From NCBI RefSeq assembly GCF_943193155.1, contig NZ_CALPDB010000005.1:1-64000 (forward strand): a DNA stretch of 64,000 nt, read 5' to 3'. Below the pieces are notes generated by a model, which was given only the letters and a program-made list of their open reading frames with translations, was not told the origin of the DNA and searched no databases. The DNA comes from Veillonella intestinalis (lineage in GTDB: Bacteria > Bacillota > Negativicutes > Veillonellales > Veillonellaceae). This document shows positions 9,747 through 19,142 of this stretch, piece after piece. Both the position numbers and the translations under genes were made by a program. Within the stretch, counting starts at the first letter, position 1. Every line of letters begins with the position of its first letter.

Positions 9747-10166
9747 TTAATGTGCTTCTCTACGTTGGCATTCAGGACAAATTCCTTCAAATGTAATTTG
9801 TTGACCTGTTACCTTATATTGACTAAGATGCTCAACCTTAGTAAGGGTATCATCCATGTCCATACCATCTAAATCATCAACGCGTTTGCATACAACACAA
9901 CGCATATGTGGGTGATTATGAGTATCCCAGTCATACCGGCTACAATCGTCACCCGTATCGAGAACTTTTACTAGACCGATTTTTTCAAAAATCTCCATCG
10001 TCTTGTAAACTGTTGCTAGACTCATAGTTGGATGGTCACGGCGCAAACTTTGATATATCATTTCTGCCGTAGGATGCTCATTTTGACCATAAAGCACTTG
10101 ATAAATCGCAATACGCTGTGGGGTTACTTTATAACCTTCAGAACGCAATTTTTGTGCAATATCCAT
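9747..10166 (-). CDS. Fur-family metalloregulator, PerR-like
   Basis: About 139 residues. A winged-helix DNA-binding half (GYKVTPQRIAIYQVL at the N terminus, SLATVYKTMEIFEKIGLV near residue 50) is followed by a dimer domain with metal ligands. Two CxxC pairs (RCVVCK and ICPECQ) form the structural zinc site, and HNHPHM plus an upstream EHPTAEMI supply regulatory-metal ligands. The pattern suits PerR or Fur; telling them apart needs experiment. The start is the ATG at 10166 with AGAGG upstream; an earlier GTG falls inside that site. A promoter with an overlapping inverted repeat (10262-10308) suggests autoregulation. Confidence 0.88.
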   Translation of the reverse strand: MDIAQKLRSEGYKVTPQRIAIYQVLYGQNEHPTAEMIYQSLRRDHPTMSLATVYKTMEIFEKIGLVKVLDTGDDCSRYDWDTHNHPHMRCVVCKRVDDLDGMDMDDTLTKVEHLSQYKVTGQQITFEGICPECQRREAH

Positions 10167-10261
10167 AGCAATCAATCCTCTCTCCACTCGGATTTAATCT
10201 AATACTGTGCTACTTAACACATATGTCTTCCTATAGTTCTATGACTATTTATCAACCAATA

Positions 10262-10308
10262 ATAATTATTAGTTAAATAATTATAGCAAATTCGGTATGG
10301 TTTTGCAA
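10262..10308 (-). promoter_or_regulatory. Promoter and operator-like dyad for the fur-family gene
   Basis: Minus strand: -35 TTGCAA (10303-10308), 17-base spacer and a perfect -10 TATAAT (10280-10285). Overlapping the -10 is a 9-5-9 inverted repeat, ATAATTATT / AATAATTAT (10262-10284), similar in composition and symmetry to Fur/PerR boxes. The -35 lies in the loop of the upstream terminator-like hairpin. Confidence 0.65.
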
Positions 10309-10327
10309 GTAAAGCCATACCGAATTT
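10288..10327 (-). terminator. Terminator-like hairpin downstream of the DEAD-box gene
   Basis: Thirteen-base perfect arms (10288-10300 and 10315-10327) with core TTCGGTATGG flank a 14-base loop, 18 bases after the helicase stop codon. The T-run is short (ATTTG), so termination may be incomplete. The -35 of the next promoter lies in the loop. Confidence 0.65.
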
Positions 10328-10344
10328 TATCTCAGCCTATATAA

Positions 10345-11916
10345 TTAATCTTTGAAATATGGCTTAAAAGCGCCATTCTTTTGGCCTTCTTGACCGCCAC
10401 GGCGACCTTGACCTTCTGAACTACGACGCTTAGGGCGACTGCCACTAGAGCGACGATCATCACGGCTATTACGGCTTCGTGAAGAACGCTCACCACTGCG
10501 ACGGTCACTGCTACGACGTTCACCACTACGTCCACCACGCTGACCTTCACGACGACGGCCATCTTTACCAAATGAACGTTTTTTACGTACACGAAGTGGT
10601 GCTTCTTCAGTAATATTTACTGGTGTTGTATCTGGTTCTTTCGTTAACAACTTAATAGCTGCTGCTACTAACGTTACCGAATCCAAATCATTCAACAATT
10701 CTTCAGCACTTGCACGATACTCTTTCAAGTTTTCTGTATCATCAGCCATATTAATTAAGCTTTGTACCGCTAATTTCTGTTGGCCTTCTAATACTTCTCC
10801 TAAGGATGGTGCTTTACGACGTGCAATTTTACGTTTAGTTAAACGTTCAATAGCATGTAGATGTTCCATTTCACGAGGAATTACAAAGGTATTAGCCATA
10901 CCCGCTTTGCCCGCACGACCAGTACGGCCTACACGGTGTACATAGCTTTCTGGGTCTTGTGGCAAATCATAGTTATACACGTGAGTTACACCACTAATAT
11001 CAAGACCACGTGCCGCTACATCAGTAGCCACTAAAATATCAATAGTACCTTCACGGAACTGGCGAATTACACTATCACGTTTTTGCTGTGATAAATCACC
11101 GTGAATCCCTTCTGCCATATAACCGCGTTTTTTAAGACCTTCAGTTACTTCATCAACACGGCGTTTTGTACGACCAAAAACGATGGCAAGGTCTGGAGCT
11201 TGCATATCTAACAAACGGCAAAGTAAATCAAACTTCTGACGATCTTGTACTTCGATGTAGTATTGTTCGATTAAGTCCATCGTCACTTGTGTAGGTTTCA
11301 TGCGAATCAAACGAGGCTCTTTTAAGTAATTTTCTGCTAATGTTTGAATCGCTGGCGGCATAGTAGCAGAGAACAACAAAGTCTGACGTTCTTCTGGTAC
11401 AGCCCCTAAAATTTTATTAATATCATCAATGAAGCCCATGTTTAACATTTCATCAGCTTCATCGAGCACGATCACTTTCACTTTATCAAAGCTAATGGAA
11501 CCGCGTTCCATGTGATCCATTAAACGACCTGGAGTTGCGACGATAATCTGTGGATTTTTACGTAAGCTACGGAACTGGCGCTGAATATCTTGGCCGCCAT
11601 AAATTGGCAACGCTTGGATTTGCGTATGTTGAGCCATTTTATTGAGTTCTTCTGCTACCTGAATAGCCAATTCGCGTGTTGGTGACAAGATTAATACTTG
11701 CACAGCTCGTAAATGTTCATCCACCTGTTCTAAGGCAGGGATACCAAAGGCTGCTGTTTTACCAGTACCAGTCTGAGCTTGACCAATCATGTCAAGACCT
11801 TCCATGGCTACTGGAATTGCTTCCTTCTGAATTGGCGTAGGTTCTTCAAACCCCATATCATTTAAAGCCCGTAAAATGGGCTCGCTAATTTGTAATTCTT
11901 CAAATTTTTCAAGCAT
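10345..11916 (-). CDS. DEAD-box RNA helicase (CshA/DeaD type)
   Basis: A 523-residue ATP-dependent RNA helicase for RNA turnover and ribosome assembly. Two RecA-like domains are complete: Q motif [13 protein letters not shown], Walker [13 protein letters not shown] near residue 46, DEAD box VLDEADEML near residue 150, SAT, and motif [12 protein letters not shown] near residue 330. The C-terminal tail after about residue 440 is low-complexity, rich in Arg, Ser and Gly, and probably binds RNA. GGAGG lies 13 bases before the ATG, a rather long spacing. It stands between terminators and is likely monocistronic. Confidence 0.94.
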   Translation of the reverse strand: MLEKFEELQISEPILRALNDMGFEEPTPIQKEAIPVAMEGLDMIGQAQTGTGKTAAFGIPALEQVDEHLRAVQVLILSPTRELAIQVAEELNKMAQHTQIQALPIYGGQDIQRQFRSLRKNPQIIVATPGRLMDHMERGSISFDKVKVIVLDEADEMLNMGFIDDINKILGAVPEERQTLLFSATMPPAIQTLAENYLKEPRLIRMKPTQVTMDLIEQYYIEVQDRQKFDLLCRLLDMQAPDLAIVFGRTKRRVDEVTEGLKKRGYMAEGIHGDLSQQKRDSVIRQFREGTIDILVATDVAARGLDISGVTHVYNYDLPQDPESYVHRVGRTGRAGKAGMANTFVIPREMEHLHAIERLTKRKIARRKAPSLGEVLEGQQKLAVQSLINMADDTENLKEYRASAEELLNDLDSVTLVAAAIKLLTKEPDTTPVNITEEAPLRVRKKRSFGKDGRRREGQRGGRSGERRSSDRRSGERSSRSRNSRDDRRSSGSRPKRRSSEGQGRRGGQEGQKNGAFKPYFKD

Positions 11917-12003
11917 GAACTATATGAGTCCTCCTTATTAAATTAACCTTAATTATTTTCTATTATTCGTCGGCGCATTCTAATATTATAACACATAAAA
12001 AAG

Positions 12004-12050
12004 AAGATAGCCAAATCAGAAGATTGAAAATTTTCTAATTTAGCTATCTT
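12004..12050 (-). terminator. Terminator downstream of tex
   Basis: An imperfect 18-bp hairpin with arms beginning AAGATAGC and ending GCTATCTT, followed on the minus strand by TTCTTTTTTATG. It lies between the tex stop codon and the helicase gene and closes the thyA-folA-tex unit. Confidence 0.8.
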
Positions 12051-12101
12051 ATTCAGATACCCTAATAAAATATCAACGAATTTTCTTATTAGTGTAGTAT
12101 A

Positions 12102-14549
12102 CTACTTTTTCTTACTATACACAATAGTAATATTATTGTTTACAAAAGGAGCTGGCTCGTTTCGTTTTTGTTGACGACGATTTTGTTGGTTCCTTTGCTT
12201 ATTATTCTGCTGATTGTTATGACGTTGACCCTTGCGCGGATTATGTCTTTCATTGTCATGACGTGAGCTCTGCCCTTCACGGCTATCCCCTTGTCGACGC
12301 GGACGATTCGCTTGACCTGATTGGTTTCCCTCTCTTTGAGTCGACATTTCCCCTTTATGGGTTTTCTCTTTATCACGCAAGGACTTCATAGATAAACCAA
12401 TACGATTTCGCTCTGGCTCAACAGAAATAATTTCTGCTTCAATAATATCACCTACAGCTAACACATCTGAAGGATGTTCATTACGACGACAGAATTCACT
12501 ACGATGCAATAAACCATTCACTTTAAGCCCAAAATCAACAAAGGCGCCAAAATCAACTACATTATGTACCGTTCCTTTAACAACCGTACCTACCTTTACA
12601 TCTTCCAAACTCATTACATGTTTGCGTGTCATCGGTGCCGGTAAATCTTCACGAGGATCACGGCCTGGCTTAGCTAGTGCTTCTAAAATATCGCGCACAG
12701 TCGGTACGCCAGCCTCTAAATTAGCAGCAATCGTTTCAGCATCCACAAGAGCTAATTTTTCGTGAAACTGTGCTAACGTTGCTTTATCATTTAATTCATC
12801 TAAAGTAAAACCTAAATCTTTAATAATCGTTTCCGCTAATTCATAGGATTCTGGATGAACCGGCGTATTATCCAATGGATTTTGACTATCTTTAATACGC
12901 AAGAAACCGGCACATTGTGTAAATGCCGCTGGGCCTAAACGTTTCACCTTCAATAATTCCTTACGATTTTGGAAGGTTCCATTATCCTTACGATAGGCCA
13001 CAATGTTATTGGCTACAGCACTACTAATCCCTGCCACATGTTGCAAAATTGCTGGTGATGCTGTATTCAATTCAACCCCAACATGGTTAACTACCGTTTC
13101 AACCACTTGATCTAAGGTGGCACTTAATTGTTTCTGATTGACATCGTGCTGATATTGCCCTACACCAATTGATTTAGGATCAATTTTAACAGATTCTGCC
13201 AACGGATCTTGCACCCGCCGTGCTATTGAAACAGCACCACGAATGGATACATCTAAATCTGGCAATTCTTCAATCGCTAATTTGGAAGCCGAGTATACAG
13301 AGGCACCCGCTTCATTAGTAATAATATAATGGCAATCTAATTGCTCCGCTTCAATTAATTGTGAAACAAATTGTTCCGTTTCATACGAAGCTGTCCCATT
13401 GCCAATAGAAAGCAACGTAACCTTCCATTTACGAATGCGATTGGCCATATCAAGCTTAGCCGCTTCCTTACCTTTTTCACCTGATGTTAGATGATAGATT
13501 CCTTGATCTAATACATTTCCTTGCGCATCAATAATTGCCATTTTACAGCCCATACGATAGCCTGGGTCAAGGCCCATAATCACATGGCCTGCCAATGGTG
13601 GCTGCAATAATAAATTGCGCAAATTAGTACCAAATACTTTGATTGCTTGCTCATCTGCATTTTCTGTCAAAGTCTTACGAATTTCACGTTCCATAGCAGG
13701 GAAAATAAGCCGTTTATAGGCATCAGCAACAGCCGCTTCCTTATAGGCTACTAAACTTGTAACCGCTGGCACTGGTAATTTACCAATCATATAGACAATA
13801 TATGTATCATCAGGTGCGACTAAGCTCACCTTCAACACGCCTAACTTTTCGCCACGATTAATAGCTAGAATACGGTGAGACGGCATTTGATGAATTGGTT
13901 CTTCATGATCTTCATACTGTAAAAATCCCTGACGAACTTCTTTGTTCTCATCCGTTTCTTCTACTAACACCGCTTTTACTTTGCCTTCTTGCCAAATGGC
14001 TTCACGTAAATATGCACGGAAATCAGCTCGATCGCTCACATCTTCAGCTACAATATCCATAGCCCCCTGCAAAGCCGCTTCCACAGTCGGTATTTCTTCT
14101 GAAAGAAACGGTTCAGCTAATGTTTCAGCACTAGCAACTGGATTATCAGCACTCTCGCTTAACATCAGCGTAGCCAATGGTTCTAACCCTTGCTCACGGG
14201 CAATAGAAGCACGAGTTCGCTTCTTAGGACGATATGGTAAATACAAGTCTTCTAATTCTTGTAATTTCATAGCCCCTTCAATCGCAGTTGCCAATTCAGG
14301 CGTCATCTTTTCTTGTTCAGTAATAGAGCGAATAATTTCTTCACGACGTTGCTCTAAATTACGCAAATATTTAATGCGTTCTTCGATCTCACGAAGTTGT
14401 TCATCTTTTAACTCGCCGGTCTTTTCTTTACGATAACGGGCAATAAAAGGCACTGTATTGCCTTCATCTAATAACTCGACTGCCACCTTAACTTGCCACC
14501 CTTTAACCCCTAACTCAGTAGCAATATATTGGGACATTTTTTCTAACAT
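12102..14549 (-). CDS. tex: Tex-family transcription accessory / RNA-binding protein
   Basis: An 815-residue Tex protein. In order: the N-terminal helical region beginning MSQYIATELG, YqgF/RNase-H-like domain near residues 325-450 with GLDPGYRMGCKMAIID, helix-hairpin-helix domain (HVAGISSAVANNIVAYRKDNG) near residue 510, and S1 domain near residue 655 (GTVVKGTVHNVVDFGAFVDFG). After residue about 735 comes a low-complexity tail rich in Asn, Gln, Arg and Lys, longer than in typical Tex. It follows folA by three bases with GGAAGGAG as its ribosome site. Confidence 0.94.
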   Translation of the reverse strand: MLEKMSQYIATELGVKGWQVKVAVELLDEGNTVPFIARYRKEKTGELKDEQLREIEERIKYLRNLEQRREEIIRSITEQEKMTPELATAIEGAMKLQELEDLYLPYRPKKRTRASIAREQGLEPLATLMLSESADNPVASAETLAEPFLSEEIPTVEAALQGAMDIVAEDVSDRADFRAYLREAIWQEGKVKAVLVEETDENKEVRQGFLQYEDHEEPIHQMPSHRILAINRGEKLGVLKVSLVAPDDTYIVYMIGKLPVPAVTSLVAYKEAAVADAYKRLIFPAMEREIRKTLTENADEQAIKVFGTNLRNLLLQPPLAGHVIMGLDPGYRMGCKMAIIDAQGNVLDQGIYHLTSGEKGKEAAKLDMANRIRKWKVTLLSIGNGTASYETEQFVSQLIEAEQLDCHYIITNEAGASVYSASKLAIEELPDLDVSIRGAVSIARRVQDPLAESVKIDPKSIGVGQYQHDVNQKQLSATLDQVVETVVNHVGVELNTASPAILQHVAGISSAVANNIVAYRKDNGTFQNRKELLKVKRLGPAAFTQCAGFLRIKDSQNPLDNTPVHPESYELAETIIKDLGFTLDELNDKATLAQFHEKLALVDAETIAANLEAGVPTVRDILEALAKPGRDPREDLPAPMTRKHVMSLEDVKVGTVVKGTVHNVVDFGAFVDFGLKVNGLLHRSEFCRRNEHPSDVLAVGDIIEAEIISVEPERNRIGLSMKSLRDKEKTHKGEMSTQREGNQSGQANRPRRQGDSREGQSSRHDNERHNPRKGQRHNNQQNNKQRNQQNRRQQKRNEPAPFVNNNITIVYSKKK

Positions 14550-14552
14550 GTA

Positions 14553-15044
14553 CTACTCCTTCCGACGATACGTAACAAAACTAAATGGCCAAGGATTTTT
14601 CTCATCCACTTCACCGGCTATAGATTCTACCACTTCAAACTGATTTAAATCAATAGTAGGAAAATGTGCATCCCCTTCAAACTCTTGATCAATCTCCGTT
14701 ACATACAGAGTTTCTGCATATGGCATAAATGACTCATACATCTGAGCGCCGCCAATACAATAGGCTACTTCTAATGCCTCCGCCGCCTTTACGGCTTCCT
14801 CTGGCGAATGAAATACGCGAACCCCTTCATACGGTGGATTATAATCAGCTTGTCGTGTCACAACCCAATGTTCTCTATTAGGTAACAAAAATGGTAACGA
14901 CTCTAAGGTTTTACGCCCCATAATAATCACATGACCAGTGGTTAATTTTTTAAAATACTGCAAATCCTTAGGCAAATGCCAAATCAGTTGATTATCTTTG
15001 CCAATTACGTTATTCTTTGCTTTCGCCACAACCATTGCTAACAT
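14553..15044 (-). CDS. folA: Dihydrofolate reductase
   Basis: A 163-residue DHFR that reduces dihydrofolate to tetrahydrofolate with NADPH. Diagnostic elements are the N-terminal VVAKAKNNVIGKDNQLIWHLPKD region (substrate loop with the Trp and the acidic Asp), GRKTLESLP with NADPH-binding residues, and CIGGAQMYE near residue 94. The start ATG overlaps the thyA stop (TAATG), so the pair is translationally coupled and regenerates the folate consumed by thymidylate synthase. Confidence 0.96.
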   Translation of the reverse strand: MLAMVVAKAKNNVIGKDNQLIWHLPKDLQYFKKLTTGHVIIMGRKTLESLPFLLPNREHWVVTRQADYNPPYEGVRVFHSPEEAVKAAEALEVAYCIGGAQMYESFMPYAETLYVTEIDQEFEGDAHFPTIDLNQFEVVESIAGEVDEKNPWPFSFVTYRRKE

Positions 15045-15835
15045 TATACGGCCACCTCCATTGGTAACTTGCCTAAATGTTCATAGCCTTCTAATTTCAC
15101 ATCTTCAGCAGTAAAATCATAAAATGTTTGGACTTCCTCATTAATCCACAAACTTGGAGCTGACTTAGCTTCACTGCGACGAGCCAACTGTGTTTGTAGC
15201 GCTTCTACATGATTTTCATAAATATGTGCATTATTGATAATATGTGTAAACTGTCCTAGTTTCAAACCACTCACATGAGCAATCATACACACAAGAGCGG
15301 CATACTGCGCCATATTAAAAGGAATACCTAAGCCCATATCGCCACTGCGTTGTACGAGCATACAGTTTAAGCGGTCCCCAGCCACGTCCCATAAGGTCTC
15401 ATAGGCACAAGGCTGCAAAGCCATATCCGGTAAATCTTCAATATTCCAAAGGGTTACAATCATACGACGACTTTGAGGGTCCGCTTTGAGCATCCGCAAT
15501 AAATTATCCACTTGCTTGTATTTAGCCAATTGGTAGCCATAAGCTTTGCCAATAGTCCCATCTTCACGCATCCACTCGTCCCATACATGAACGCCCATAG
15601 CCTGTAATTCTTTTACATCATTGCTTTGTTTTTGCCAAATCCATAAAAGCTCTTTCACCGCCGTTTTAAAGGCTACGAATTTTGTAGTTAGAATAGGAAA
15701 TTCTTTACTCAAATCAAATTGCATCACTTGATGAGGCAATTTATACGTTGGCACACCTGTACGATTATTGGCATAATACCCATCTTTTAAAATTCGTTCC
15801 ACAATGGCCAAATATTGATCATCAGCGTAACTCAT
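15044..15835 (-). CDS. thyA: Thymidylate synthase
   Basis: A 263-residue ThyA that methylates dUMP to dTMP using methylene-tetrahydrofolate. Catalytic Cys sits in LQPCAYE near residue 145, followed by [18 protein letters not shown] and [12 protein letters not shown], which bind dUMP and folate. The start at 15835 has GAGGAGG five bases upstream; an upstream in-frame codon would overlap that site. It leads the thyA-folA-tex operon. Tandem repeats lie directly upstream (15871-15960). Confidence 0.97.
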   Translation of the reverse strand: MSYADDQYLAIVERILKDGYYANNRTGVPTYKLPHQVMQFDLSKEFPILTTKFVAFKTAVKELLWIWQKQSNDVKELQAMGVHVWDEWMREDGTIGKAYGYQLAKYKQVDNLLRMLKADPQSRRMIVTLWNIEDLPDMALQPCAYETLWDVAGDRLNCMLVQRSGDMGLGIPFNMAQYAALVCMIAHVSGLKLGQFTHIINNAHIYENHVEALQTQLARRSEAKSAPSLWINEEVQTFYDFTAEDVKLEGYEHLGKLPMEVAV

Positions 15836-15870
15836 GAGAACCTCCTCAGTTAAAGTAACATACATTGATA

Positions 15871-15960
15871 TTAGAACAACAATAAGTATATTAAAACAAC
15901 AATTAGCATATTAAAACAATAATTAACACATTAAAACAATAATAAGCATATTCAAGATAA
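15871..15960. repeat. 20-bp tandem repeat upstream of thyA
   Basis: Four to five degenerate copies of a 20-base unit, roughly TTAAAACAAYAATWAGCATA, run from 15871 to about 15960. They fill most of the gap between the recQ stop and the thyA start. The units are AT-rich and have no palindromic core, so this is not a CRISPR. Confidence 0.85.
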
Positions 15961-16018
15961 AGTATATCAGAACAATATACGTCTACATTAAAACAAAAAC
16001 AAAATAAAAATTTAGTAA

Positions 16019-17872
16019 CTAACCTTCTTTTGAAAACGCATTAATTACCTTTAAAAAGGATAAACCAAAACGTTGTAATTTCGTTTCCCCAATCCCTTTA
16101 ATTTTATACAAATCAGCTAAGGTTTGCGGTTTCATAGAAGCCATATCTATTAGCACCGTATCAGGAAAAATCAAATACGGTGGTACTTTTAATTGGGCAC
16201 TTAATTCTTTACGATGTTGGCGTAAAGCTTCAAATAAGTTTGGTTTATTGGAGTTAACCTTATGCATTGCGCCCCGTCGACTGAAACGGCTATCACCATT
16301 AGAACTTACGCCCCGTGGCCCATCTGGTCGCACAGTGACTAACTGACGCCGCACTTCCGTAACCTTAGCACTGCCATCAAGCACCGCTTCACCAGCCGGC
16401 GTAATACTCAAAATTGGATATTTCCCAGTCGCACAAGCTAAATAACCAAGTGATGTAAATTGTCTAATAAGCCCCTTTATATCTCGGTCCTCCATATCCT
16501 GCAAAGCACCAAATACAGCGAGTCTATCCCAACCATACCGCACAATACGGTCTGTACGATTACCACCTACAATATCGGTAATCATTGCAGCACCATACCG
16601 TTCTTCTGTATCTAATACGGCTTTAAAAATATACCGCGCTTCTTTCGTTAAATCTCGTAATGCCCCCTTATGCTGACAAGTGCCACAATTATCACAACGG
16701 GACCATGCAACGGTTTCACCAAAATAAGTAAGCATGTATTTTCGCAAACAATCACTGGTAAAACAATAATTAATCATTTGTTGTAGCTTAGACATTTCAA
16801 TACGCCGTCTATCAGGCTCATGAACGGATTCATTAATTAAATATTTATGAATCATCACATCACGACCACTATATAACAATACGCATTTCGAGGCGCCACC
16901 ATCACGCCCTGCACGACCAGCCTCTTGATAATAACTTTCCATATTGCGAGGCATCTGATAATGCAATACATAGCGCACATTACTCTTATCAATCCCCATG
17001 CCAAAGGCACTGGTGGCCACCATAACTTTCACTTTATCATAGGCATATCGCTCTTGTTGTAATTTACGCACTTCGTCACTTAAACCAGCATGATAATAGC
17101 CTACTTCTACACCACGCTTAGCTAATTCACCATACACTGTTTCTACATCTTTACGAGTCGCACAGTAAATAATACCATTCTCCTCACTATGCTGTGCAAC
17201 AAATTGAAGTACATACGGCAACTTTCGTTCTGGTTGAACCACTTCAAAGGAAAGGTTTGGTCTATCAAAGCCCGTCACATGAACTGTTGCCTCTTGTAAA
17301 CCTAACAAGCGTTTCATATCGGCTTCAACTTCACGCGTAGCACTGGCTGTAAAGGCCCCAATAACAGGTCGTTTGGGCAATGTATCAATAAATGGTGCAA
17401 TCAACTGATAGGACGGCCTAAAATCATGGCCCCACTGCGATACGCAGTGCGCCTCGTCTATAATAATTTGTTCAATAGGTAATTCTTTCAAAAAATTCTG
17501 AAACCACTCTGAACTTAATCGCTCTGGTGCTAAATATAATAATTTAACCCGATTCGCACGCAAAGCTCTTAATATTTGAGTTGACTCATCTTGCTCTTGA
17601 GTACTATTTAGATAGGCCGCCGGAATTTTTTGCATACGTAATCCATCAACCTGATCCTGCATAAGAGAAATAAGGGGTGAAAAAACAACAGTCAAACCAC
17701 GTTTCAATAGAGCAGGTATTTGAAAACAAATTGATTTCCCTGCCCCCGTTGGCATAATCGCTAAAATATCTTTATTCGCAAGAAGTGAAGCTACTGGCAC
17801 CTCTTGGGCAGGACGGAACGTGGCATACCCAAAATAATGTTGTAGTGCCGCTTCAGCAGCAGGGTGAGCCAT
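16019..17872 (-). CDS. recQ: ATP-dependent DNA helicase RecQ
   Basis: A 617-residue RecQ, a 3'-5' helicase in recombination repair. Walker A MPTGAGKSICFQ lies near residue 48, DEAH box IIDEAHCVSQWGHDFRP near residue 140, motif VI QEAGRAGRDG near residue 320; zinc-binding cysteines of the RQC domain are in SDCLRKYML and CDNCGTCQ, and an HRDC domain closes the protein. All three domains are present at normal length. I start it at the ATG at 17872 (MAHPAAEAALQHYFG) because GAGAGG precedes it at good distance; a GTG lies 30 bases earlier. Confidence 0.95.
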   Translation of the reverse strand: MAHPAAEAALQHYFGYATFRPAQEVPVASLLANKDILAIMPTGAGKSICFQIPALLKRGLTVVFSPLISLMQDQVDGLRMQKIPAAYLNSTQEQDESTQILRALRANRVKLLYLAPERLSSEWFQNFLKELPIEQIIIDEAHCVSQWGHDFRPSYQLIAPFIDTLPKRPVIGAFTASATREVEADMKRLLGLQEATVHVTGFDRPNLSFEVVQPERKLPYVLQFVAQHSEENGIIYCATRKDVETVYGELAKRGVEVGYYHAGLSDEVRKLQQERYAYDKVKVMVATSAFGMGIDKSNVRYVLHYQMPRNMESYYQEAGRAGRDGGASKCVLLYSGRDVMIHKYLINESVHEPDRRRIEMSKLQQMINYCFTSDCLRKYMLTYFGETVAWSRCDNCGTCQHKGALRDLTKEARYIFKAVLDTEERYGAAMITDIVGGNRTDRIVRYGWDRLAVFGALQDMEDRDIKGLIRQFTSLGYLACATGKYPILSITPAGEAVLDGSAKVTEVRRQLVTVRPDGPRGVSSNGDSRFSRRGAMHKVNSNKPNLFEALRQHRKELSAQLKVPPYLIFPDTVLIDMASMKPQTLADLYKIKGIGETKLQRFGLSFLKVINAFSKEG

Positions 17873-18159
17873 ACGATTCACATCCTCTCTCAATACTTTC
17901 ACAATAATTATTTCATAACAGTTATTTTATGTATCATATTATTTTACCATTATTTCTAAAAAATTACACTACCACTCTATTTCCAAACACTGCACTATAG
18001 GAAATTAAACCTATAAAAAATTACACGAGTCCCCTAATATCTGTTACAATAGAAGATATAAATTCTATAGTATCTAACACACCTAAACAACACCTGCCTA
18101 ACTTGTTGTAGATTAGATACATTTACTTCCTATAACAGATTATATAAATGAGGTTATAT
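17873..18159. other. Divergent intergenic region recQ / rhodanese
   Basis: About 290 AT-rich bases between divergently transcribed genes. No terminator is expected. I see no promoter good enough to name on either strand and no hidden reading frame with a ribosome site. Confidence 0.4.
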
Positions 18160-18978
18160 ATGAAACATTTTATTACACCCGCTGAATTAGCAGCACAAAC
18201 AAATAATTACATTATTTTAGATATCCGTGGTCAGCAAGCCTATGAGCAAGCACATATCCCAAATGCCTTTGTCCTTGATGTAACTAGCGATTTATCAGGG
18301 CCAGTTGCAACGCATGGTGGTCGCCATCCCCTACCTAATTTTGATATATTGGCTAATAAATTAGCGTCTTTTAGCATCACCTCTGACAGTCAAGTTGTTG
18401 TCTACGACTCTTGGTTATTTTTAGCCGGTCGCCTTTGGTGGACATTAAAATACATGGGCTTAACCGATGTTAAAGTCTTAGCCGGCGGCATTGAACGCTG
18501 GGCTCGTGAAGGATTCCCGCTCACCCAAGATCCTACACCACTACCAGCTGAACCTAGTACATTTAACTACACCCTACAATCACATATGATAATGACCCGT
18601 GATGAAGTGTTACAAAGTAGCATAGAGCAAAGTCATATTATTGTAGATGCTCGTGCACCTGAACGATATACGGGCCGTGAAGTAGATACTATGGACGGTA
18701 TGACAGGCCATATACCTACTGCCATCAATCACTTCTGGGCTAATGGCTTTGACGCTAACGGTCCTTTAACACCTGAAGCTTTGAAAGAGCTTTTTAAAGA
18801 TATTACTACCACTGATAAACCTATCGTCACTTACTGTGGTTCTGGTATCACTGCTTGCTTAACTATGCTAGCAATGGGTGAAATTGGTATCGAATCAGCC
18901 TTATATGTAGGTAGTTCTAGTGATTGGGTCACCTACCCTGATTTCCCTATCCAAACAGGCGTTGAAAGGCTTAAATAA
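18160..18978 (+). CDS. Sulfurtransferase with tandem rhodanese domains
   Basis: About 272 residues with two rhodanese modules, like thiosulfate or 3-mercaptopyruvate sulfurtransferase. The N-terminal module (LDIRGQQAYEQAHIPNA) is catalytically silent, with Asp in VVYDSW where cysteine would be. The C-terminal module has the active-site loop CGSGITA near residue 228. This loop matches thiosulfate/mercaptopyruvate sulfurtransferases, but the substrate cannot be fixed. The start at 18160 has GAGG six bases upstream; an upstream ATG overlaps that site. It is one of few plus-strand genes here. Confidence 0.88.
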   Translation: MKHFITPAELAAQTNNYIILDIRGQQAYEQAHIPNAFVLDVTSDLSGPVATHGGRHPLPNFDILANKLASFSITSDSQVVVYDSWLFLAGRLWWTLKYMGLTDVKVLAGGIERWAREGFPLTQDPTPLPAEPSTFNYTLQSHMIMTRDEVLQSSIEQSHIIVDARAPERYTGREVDTMDGMTGHIPTAINHFWANGFDANGPLTPEALKELFKDITTTDKPIVTYCGSGITACLTMLAMGEIGIESALYVGSSSDWVTYPDFPIQTGVERLK

Positions 18979-19142
18979 AGTTAATTTTTAGCTATACTTA
19001 TAGATTTTATAGTTATTTATTTCTCATTTTTTGCACTTTGCCTAATATTTCTATAGAAATCTCTAATTCTGTGTAGTAGTATAGCTTGTTTTATGATAAA
19101 ATATAACAATATATCTATAATGAAAAGGGGGTGCATCTACGT

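Noticed and set aside
10332-10592. Valine-rich minus-strand frame inside the end of the DEAD-box gene
   Set aside because: It is the alternate-frame reading of the Arg/Ser/Gly-rich tail of the helicase. No ribosome site and biased composition explain it.
12140-12376. Basic minus-strand frame inside the 3' end of tex
   Set aside because: It arises from the low-complexity Asn/Gln/Arg tail of Tex read in another frame.
15871-15960. CRISPR array
   Set aside because: The units are contiguous, degenerate 20-mers without spacers of constant length and without a palindromic repeat; no cas genes are near.
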